DNA of 64,000 nucleotides, taken from contig NZ_CP050975.2 in the NCBI RefSeq assembly GCF_012273515.2, positions 682,001-746,000 of the forward strand. The letters run 5' to 3'. A program made the position numbers and the translations under genes. Source of the DNA: Streptomyces sp. RPA4-2 (GTDB lineage: Bacteria; Actinomycetota; Actinomycetes; Streptomycetales; Streptomycetaceae). Positions 58,984-64,000 of this stretch are shown piece by piece (the first letter of the stretch is position 1; each line of letters starts with the position of its first letter). The notes under the pieces were generated by a model. The model did not search any database. It saw only the letters and a list, made by a program, of their open reading frames with translations, and had not been told where the DNA came from.

Positions 58984-60109
58984 GGCGCGCTCCCGTGGTG
59001 TCGGAGGGTTCGGTGACGGAGTCGGTCCGGGGATGTTCGTCGTCCGGTGGCGTCCACGGCGTCTCCCCGGCCCAGGCGCGGGTCAGGAAGGCACGGACGG
59101 CTGTCCGGTCCACCGGACGCGGATTCCAGTAGCCGTCCCGCACGATCAGTTCGACCGCCTCCTCGATCCCCGGTTCGGGCATGCCGAGATCTCGCAGTGC
59201 CCTTGGGGCGCCGAGCCTTCCGGCGAAGTCGAAGAGGCCGCTCGCGGCGTCGGCCGCCGGCAGCGCCTGCGTGATGCGTGCCATGGCTTCGGGTGCCGCC
59301 GGCCCGTTGTAGGCGACGACGTGGGGCAGGACGACCGTGTGGGTTTCGGCGTGCGGGAGTCCGAAGGTGCCGCCCAGCACGTGGCACACCTTGTGGTGCA
59401 GGGCCATGCCCACCGTGCCCAGGCAGGTGCCCGCAAGCCACGCCCCGTACAGCGCATCGGTCCGTGCCTCGTGGTCGTCCGGCCGTCGCGCGACGGCCGG
59501 AAGGGACCGGGCGAGAGAGTCGAGCGCTTCACCGGCCATCAGGAGGGCGACCGGGTCCCGGTCCTGTGCGTAGAGGGCCTCCACGGCGTGCGCCATCGCG
59601 TTGACGCCGCTGACCACCGATGCCGCCGCGGGAAACGTGAGCGTCAGGTCGACGTCGTAGACCACCGTGTTGAGCAACGCCTCCGGCAGCCGCCGGGTGG
59701 TCTTCCTGCGGCCTTCGGTCTCTCCGAGGATCGGCGTCATCTCGGAGCCGGCGTAGGTGGTGGGCAGGGCCAGCTGCGGGAGGCCGGTCCGGACGGCGAT
59801 CGCCTTGCCGAGGCCGATGGTCGATCCACCGCCGAGGGCGAGGACACAGTCCGCTTCCACGGATCCGGCGTACGTGACCGCCTTCCGTGTGACCTCGACA
59901 GGAGTGTGCGGCGCCGCTTCGGCGAAGGTTCCCACGGCTGCCGCACCCAGGAGGTCCCGCATCTCCGCCGCCTGGTCCTCCTGACCAGGTGTGCACAGGA
60001 TGAGCACCCGACGGCATCCGAGAGCGTCGGCCTCTTCGGGGACACGGCTGCGCGTACCGCTGCCGAAGACCACCTTGGTTATCTGTCCCTGATGCACGAA
60101 CGTCTTCAT
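58976..60109 (-). CDS. Maleylacetate reductase
   Basis: 377 residues from ATG 60109, with GAGGAAA upstream. Iron-ADH superfamily with the maleylacetate reductase pattern: FVHQGQITKVVFGSGTRSRV, ALGGGSTIGLGKAIAVRTGL, PTTYAGSEMTPILGETEG, RRKTT and HKVCHVLGGTFGLPHAETHT. It reduces maleylacetate to 3-oxoadipate with NAD(P)H, so aromatic carbon can enter central metabolism. It is the first gene of an operon with the dioxygenase (8-bp overlap). Its promoter must lie in the 856-bp region upstream. Confidence 0.93.
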   Translation of the reverse strand: MKTFVHQGQITKVVFGSGTRSRVPEEADALGCRRVLILCTPGQEDQAAEMRDLLGAAAVGTFAEAAPHTPVEVTRKAVTYAGSVEADCVLALGGGSTIGLGKAIAVRTGLPQLALPTTYAGSEMTPILGETEGRRKTTRRLPEALLNTVVYDVDLTLTFPAAASVVSGVNAMAHAVEALYAQDRDPVALLMAGEALDSLARSLPAVARRPDDHEARTDALYGAWLAGTCLGTVGMALHHKVCHVLGGTFGLPHAETHTVVLPHVVAYNGPAAPEAMARITQALPAADAASGLFDFAGRLGAPRALRDLGMPEPGIEEAVELIVRDGYWNPRPVDRTAVRAFLTRAWAGETPWTPPDDEHPRTDSVTEPSDTTGARHA

Positions 60110-60870
60110 GAGAATTTCCTCGGTCCCGACGATCCCGTGTTCATGGGGAAAGCGTCGGCACTCGGATGGTGCGCGTCAACGGAATCCGCGAGTGATAGCG
60201 GGAATCGGTGGGGGAATACCTTGTTCGCGCAACGCTCATCGAGGGAGCGGCCCGGGGATCACGGGCGATATCACTCATCTGCGGGATGCCGGCGGGACGC
60301 CAGGGCGCTGGGCCGTGGGCCCAGGTGTCATCCAGGTGAGATGCGGGTGAGACGGACATGTCCGCGGCGGATCCACTCCGCCGCTCCCGCAATTCCTGGG
60401 ACACCCACAGAAAGATTACAGAACCTGGCCGCATTCTTGACATTGCGCGAAAAGAGCGTCCGACGGGTCCGCATTGGCGAGACTCGGAGTGAAAAAAGGG
60501 TGGCTGAATTGGTCGCCAAGGGCTTGAAGGCGGTGTCGGATGTGCCGCCGGAGGGTGCGCCGTCGGCGGTGAGCGGGTTCGGGCTGGAGCCGATCCCCCG
60601 GAGCACGCCGACCGGCCGCACGCGCCCTTGGTCAACTCCTCTTCATTACAACCGCGTTGGCCCCCCGGGGATCGGTTCCGTGTGCCCGTGTGCCCGTGTG
60701 ACAGCACGCGCACGGGGCCACCACCTGGATCACGGCCTGAGCGGGGGAAGCCATGCCGAAGCCGGGGCCGCTGACCCTTGGGGCGGGTCGTGGCAGGCCG
60801 GGTCGTGGCAGGGCAAGGCGGGGTAGGGCAGCGCGGGGCGGGGCGGGCGAAAGAGGTGACGAGTCCGACG

Positions 60871-60936
60871 GCCGGACCTCCCGTGCGGCGTAGCCGGACC
60901 TCCCGGACGGCGCCGCCCGGCCTCCCGCGCGGGGGG
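60871..60936. repeat. Three 22-bp direct repeats upstream of the SpoIIE gene
   Basis: GCCGGACCTCCCG starts at 60871 and 60893, and GCCCGGCCTCCCG at 60915, each in an exact 22-bp unit (two helical turns). They end 18 bp before the TAGGGT hexamer. This spacing is what iterated activator sites look like; the binding protein is unknown. Confidence 0.65.
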
Positions 60937-60953
60937 CCGTACCGATGCGGACG

Positions 60954-60959
60954 TAGGGT
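60954..60959 (+). promoter_or_regulatory. Candidate -10 hexamer for leaderless SpoIIE transcript
   Basis: TAGGGT ends six bases before ATG 60966, which lacks a Shine-Dalgarno sequence. Confidence 0.35.
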
Positions 60960-60965
60960 GCTGGT

Positions 60966-63140
60966 ATGTGCGCCATACGGGAAGACGGTGCCGCACAGCC
61001 CCACGGGTCCCACCCCCCTGCGCCCACCGAGTCGGCACACCGCGCCGAGCTGGACAGGCTGCTGGAACTCGCCGTGCGCGACACGGGCGTGCACGCGGGA
61101 GCGGTCTTCCTGCTGGCGTCCGACCGGCAGGCACTGCGACTGGAGGTGACCGCAGGCATCCCGGCGGAGTACCTCGCTCCCTGGTTCGGGGTGGCGCTGT
61201 CCAGTCCCGTTCCGGTGGCCGACGCGCTGCGCGAACGGAGGCTGGTCTGGCTCGGCGATCCCCAGGAGATCGCCCGGCGGTACCCGCGCGCGGCGATCGC
61301 CCTGCCGTACCACCACGCGGTGGCAGCGGCGCCGATCCTCACCGGGACCACAGCCTGGGGCGCGCTGCTGCTGATCTGGCCCGGCTCGGACACCGCCGGG
61401 CCCGCCGGTCCGAGCCCCGAGCGGGTCCGTGCCGCCGGTCGGCGCCTGGGGCGGTTCCTGCGTGACGCCGCCGGCACCGGCCACGCCGTCCGTCCCGGAC
61501 CGGCACCACGCAGCCTGCCGCAGCCGCCCGCCCGCAGCCGGGGGCCGGCCGAGGCACTGGCCGCGGCGGACTTCGTCGAACGTCTGCCGGAGGGAAGCTG
61601 CTCCCTCGACCTCGAGGGCAGATTCACCTATGTCAGCGCCACCGCCGCCGCCCTCCTCGGCGGCAGCGTCCCCGATCTGATCGGCACGCACCCCTGGCAG
61701 TCGTTGTCCTGGTGCGCCGACCCCGCCTTCGAGGACCACTACCGCGCCGCCGTGGTCAGCCGGGAGCCGGGCTACTACACCGCCATGGCCCCGCCGGACC
61801 GGTGGCTCGCGTTCGAGCTCTATCCGGACGGATCCGGGGTGAGCATCCGTATCTCACCCACCGATCCGGACCGGGCCTCGCCGGGTGCGCCCGCCAGGAC
61901 GGGGACCCTCCAGGGCGAGCCGATCCGGCTGGGCGAGGTCTACCGGGTGCTGCACCTGGCCGCCGCCCTCTCCGAAGCCGTGGGTGTGTGCGACGTGATC
62001 GATCTGATCACCGAAGAGATGCTGCCGGCCTTCGGGGCCCGGACCGTGGCCCTGCTCGCGGCCGAGGACGGCCGCATGCGGGTCATCGGCTGCCGCGGAT
62101 ACCAGGCCCGGCTCCTGCAGCAGTTCGACGGAGCGCCGCTGACCTTCCCGGTACCCGCGGTCCGGGTCCTCGCCACCGGCGTGCCCAGTTTCTTCACCAC
62201 CTTCGAGGAGCTGTCCCGGGCCTATCCGGCCGTCCTCCCCCAGGACGGTCTGCACGCCTGGGCCTTTCTGCCACTGATCGCCTCCGGGCGCCCGGTGGGT
62301 TCGTGCGTGTTCGCCTTCGACAGTCCCCGCTCGTTCCCCGCCCGGCAGCGGGTCGTCTTCACCGCACTCGCGGGGCTGATCGCGCAGGCGCTGGAGAGGG
62401 CCCGCCTCTACGACACCAGCAAGGAGCTCGCGCAGACCCTGCAGGCGGCCCTGCTCCCCGACTCGCTGCCCGACCTTCCCGGACTGGATGCCGCCGCCCG
62501 CTATCTCCCCAGCGTCCGCGGCATGGACATCGGCGGCGACTTCTACGACCTGGTCCGGGTGGACGACACCACCGCGGCCGCGGTCATCGGCGACGTCCAG
62601 GGCCACAACGCCACCGCCGCCGCGCTCGTGGGCCGCGTCCGCCCCGCGATCCGCTCCCAGGCCCTCGCCGGGGCCACACCGGCGCACGCACTCACGCAGG
62701 CCAACCGCCTGCTGGTCGACATGGACCCGGGCCGGTTCGTCAGCTGCCTGTACGCCCATCTCGACCTCGCACGCCATCGGGCCGTCCTGGCCACTGCCGG
62801 GCATCCCCCGCCGGTCGTGCGCCACCCGGACGGACACGCCGAGGTCCTCGCCCTGCCGCCCGGGCTGCTTCTCGGCATCGACCCCGACGCGGACTTTCCC
62901 TCCACCGAGATCCCGCTGCCGCCCGGCACCGTCCTCGCCCTGTACACCGACGGGCTCGTCGAGACGCCCGGAGTCGACCTGGACGACGCCATGAGCGGGC
63001 TCGCCGCCCAACTCGCCCAGGCCGACCGGCCCCAGCCCATGGACCGCCTCGCCACAGCCCTGATCGACCATGCGCGACGGACCGCGACCCGGACGGACGA
63101 CATCGCCCTGCTGCTCATCGGGCTCGCCACCGCCGGATAG
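60966..63140 (+). CDS. GAF-PAS-GAF-SpoIIE serine/threonine phosphatase
   Basis: 724 residues. A GAF domain (about 25-165, RAELDRLLELAVRDTGVHAG) is followed by a PAS-like domain (about 205-300, GSCSLDLEGRFTYVSATAAA), a second GAF (about 320-475, LSEAVGVCDVIDLITEEMLP) and a PP2C/SpoIIE domain (about 490-720). Metal motifs are intact: DIGGDFYDLV, GDVQGHNATAAA, YTDGLVETPG and TDDIALLLI. The GDVQGHN phosphatase subgroup differs from that of the other SpoIIE proteins in the window. Cytoplasmic. It should dephosphorylate an anti-anti-sigma factor in response to signals sensed by three N-terminal domains. No partner gene is adjacent. Confidence 0.92.
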   Translation: MCAIREDGAAQPHGSHPPAPTESAHRAELDRLLELAVRDTGVHAGAVFLLASDRQALRLEVTAGIPAEYLAPWFGVALSSPVPVADALRERRLVWLGDPQEIARRYPRAAIALPYHHAVAAAPILTGTTAWGALLLIWPGSDTAGPAGPSPERVRAAGRRLGRFLRDAAGTGHAVRPGPAPRSLPQPPARSRGPAEALAAADFVERLPEGSCSLDLEGRFTYVSATAAALLGGSVPDLIGTHPWQSLSWCADPAFEDHYRAAVVSREPGYYTAMAPPDRWLAFELYPDGSGVSIRISPTDPDRASPGAPARTGTLQGEPIRLGEVYRVLHLAAALSEAVGVCDVIDLITEEMLPAFGARTVALLAAEDGRMRVIGCRGYQARLLQQFDGAPLTFPVPAVRVLATGVPSFFTTFEELSRAYPAVLPQDGLHAWAFLPLIASGRPVGSCVFAFDSPRSFPARQRVVFTALAGLIAQALERARLYDTSKELAQTLQAALLPDSLPDLPGLDAAARYLPSVRGMDIGGDFYDLVRVDDTTAAAVIGDVQGHNATAAALVGRVRPAIRSQALAGATPAHALTQANRLLVDMDPGRFVSCLYAHLDLARHRAVLATAGHPPPVVRHPDGHAEVLALPPGLLLGIDPDADFPSTEIPLPPGTVLALYTDGLVETPGVDLDDAMSGLAAQLAQADRPQPMDRLATALIDHARRTATRTDDIALLLIGLATAG

Positions 63141-63318
63141 GACACCCGCAGCTCCGGCCGACGGCCGGCGGCCGGACCGGTCCCCGTGCGCGGCGCGCCT
63201 CCTCGGTCCGGCGCGTGCGGCCGCGCCGGAAGGACGTCCGGCGTCCGCGGTGCCGCCAGGACCTCCTTCTCCTCGGTCTGTTTCTCATGCCTTGACAGCG
63301 GAGGAACGGAAAGCAAGC

Positions 63319-64000
63319 ATGGAAACCATGGAAACTAAATCAGTTTCGCAAGTTTCCGAGAAGGGCGAGCGGCGTGCCGACGTGATCGTGGAGGCTGCCG
63401 GCCGGCTGTTCTTCGCACCGGGTTTCGCCCGCGTGAGCATGGACGATCTCGCCCGTGAGCTCGGGATGAGCAAGAAGACGATCTACCGTCACTTCCCGGA
63501 CAAGCGCAGCCTGCTGACCGCGGTGCTCGACCGGCAGTTCGCGGCGGTGGAGGCCACGATGGTGGCGGCTGCCGAGGAGACGGAAGGCCGGCCGTTCGGT
63601 GTGCGGGTACAGGGGTTCCTGCTCGCGGCGGGCAGTGAGCTCGGACGCATCGGCGCGGCCCAACTCGCCTCGGGAAGAGGCGATGTGATGCTCCGCCAGT
63701 ACGTGGAGCAGCGTGTGGACGCGGTGGTCTACGGACGGCTCGACGAACTCTTCCGGGAAGGGCACCGACAGGGACTGCTGGCGACGCCGCCCGAGTTGCT
63801 CAGCGAGATCACCCGCGGCGCGGTGGAGCGGCTGCTCAGCTCACAGTTGCCGCGCGAACTCGACTGGACCGCGGCCGATCTGCTGCGGGCGACCGTCAAC
63901 ACCGTGCTCCACGGGGCGATACGCCCGGCACACCCCGACGACGAACGACGCGAGGCGGTCATTCCGACAGCCCGCGATGACGAACAGGAGGTGAGCTCAT
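63319..64000 (+). CDS. TetR-family regulator, C-terminus cut by the window edge
   Basis: At least 227 residues from ATG 63319 (GGAAAG five bases upstream; ATG 63328 is the alternative). The TetR helix-turn-helix is clear: RRADVIVEAAGRLFFAPGFA, RVSMDDLARELGMSKKTIYR, HFPDKRSLLTAVL. The ligand-binding domain follows. No stop occurs before base 64000. The last bases read AGGAGGTGAGCTCAT, so a TGA in this frame would overlap an ATG start at 63999 for the next gene, suggesting a coupled operon. The first codons (METMETKS) are unusually AT-rich and carry nested inverted repeats that could be an autoregulatory site. Confidence 0.85.
   Translation, partial: METMETKSVSQVSEKGERRADVIVEAAGRLFFAPGFARVSMDDLARELGMSKKTIYRHFPDKRSLLTAVLDRQFAAVEATMVAAAEETEGRPFGVRVQGFLLAAGSELGRIGAAQLASGRGDVMLRQYVEQRVDAVVYGRLDELFREGHRQGLLATPPELLSEITRGAVERLLSSQLPRELDWTAADLLRATVNTVLHGAIRPAHPDDERREAVIPTARDDEQEVSS
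63330..63357. promoter_or_regulatory. Nested inverted repeats at the start of the TetR gene
   Basis: GGAAACT (63330-63336) pairs with AGTTTCC (63351-63357). Inside it, GAAACT (63331-63336) pairs with AGTTTC (63342-63347). They lie within codons 4-13 of the TetR gene. Confidence 0.45.

Larger units (their letters stand above)
60110..60965. other. Long divergent region between maleylacetate reductase and SpoIIE genes
   Basis: 856 bp. A relatively AT-rich patch (about 60390-60520) with A-runs may hold the promoter of the aromatic operon. A G-rich stretch (about 60775-60850) and three 22-bp direct repeats (60871-60936) precede the SpoIIE gene. A frame reading VAELVAKGLKAVSDVPPEGA near 60500 looks mildly protein-like but has no proper start or end, so I do not call it. 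Confidence 0.5.

Noticed and set aside
22578..60234. Shared 13-mer TGTTCGCGCAACG upstream of the TPP enzyme (22578) and maleylacetate reductase (60222)
   Set aside because: Chance identity of a 13-mer between two places in a 64-kb GC-rich window is expected, and no third copy or functional link supports a regulon.
60497..60826. Possible small gene reading VAELVAKGLKAVSDVPPEGA
   Set aside because: The frame has no ribosome site in front of GTG 60500, no conserved family that I recognise, and degenerates into a Gly/Trp/Arg tail that overlaps G-rich repeats.
1..64000. CRISPR arrays, tRNA or rRNA genes, prophage or integrase genes
   Set aside because: No regularly spaced repeat-spacer pattern, no tRNA cloverleaf with a T-loop motif and no integrase, capsid or replication gene was found on reading through. 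A covariance-model scan would be needed to exclude a tRNA formally.

Overview
The window is very GC-rich throughout, with a strong G/C third-position bias, TTG and GTG starts, a TTA (bldA-type) codon, a CTAG-bounded fold-back repeat of a kind I recall from streptomycete genomes, and many SpoIIE/RsbU phosphatases and large LuxR (LAL) regulators. All of this points to a Streptomyces chromosome, probably an accessory or arm-proximal part. I see no rRNA, tRNA, CRISPR array, prophage or biosynthetic megasynthase. Coding density is normal, with several 300-850 bp gene-free promoter regions.

Left third (1-23 kb). A truncated short-chain dehydrogenase faces a frameshifted LysR regulator. A divergent pair of PAS/SpoIIE phosphatases follows (1192-3654 and 4203-5726). 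Next come a cytoplasmic-looking GH16 protein, a DoxX membrane protein, an exported lactonase-like beta-propeller and a NarL-type two-component pair. A translationally coupled membrane pair follows: an intact SpoIIE phosphatase (10972-12237), then a membrane protein with a degenerate SpoIIE domain fused to an RsbW-like kinase (12234-13838). After that are a phytoene-desaturase-like oxidoreductase, a secreted GH92 mannosidase with a ricin lectin under two LacI-type operators, another membrane SpoIIE phosphatase, and an acetolactate-synthase-like TPP enzyme.

Middle (23-44.9 kb). A LAL regulator and a TTA-containing TrmB/LuxR regulator are divergent. Two giant divergent paralogues follow: secreted S53 (sedolisin) peptidases with carboxypeptidase-regulatory and Kelch repeats, both apparently starting at TTG. 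Then come an XRE-cupin regulator, a methyltransferase, a secreted GH78 rhamnosidase with its own palindromic operator, a transposase remnant, and an ECF sigma factor with a CU044_5270-type partner, followed by an L,D-transpeptidase lipoprotein.

Right third (44.9-64 kb). A rifamycin phosphotransferase (Rph) gene has a rifamycin-associated-element (RAE) palindrome upstream. A RibD/DHFR-like reductase, a nitroreductase and a small membrane protein follow. The next block encodes what looks like a complete lower resorcinol/hydroxyquinol pathway: an HpaB-type flavin monooxygenase, a flavin reductase, hydroxyquinol 1,2-dioxygenase and maleylacetate reductase. It is flanked and interrupted by two ATP-binding LuxR regulators. 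Two copies of a CTAG-ended inverted-repeat element sit exactly on the stop codons of the monooxygenase and its reductase. The window ends with a GAF/PAS/SpoIIE phosphatase behind three 22-bp direct repeats and a TetR gene that runs off the edge.

As a system, the window is dominated by signalling: six SpoIIE-family proteins, of which one is a probable pseudophosphatase and two carry RsbW-like kinase domains, with no STAS antagonist or sigma-B-family gene beside them. The other themes are polysaccharide and protein hydrolysis outside the cell and aromatic catabolism.
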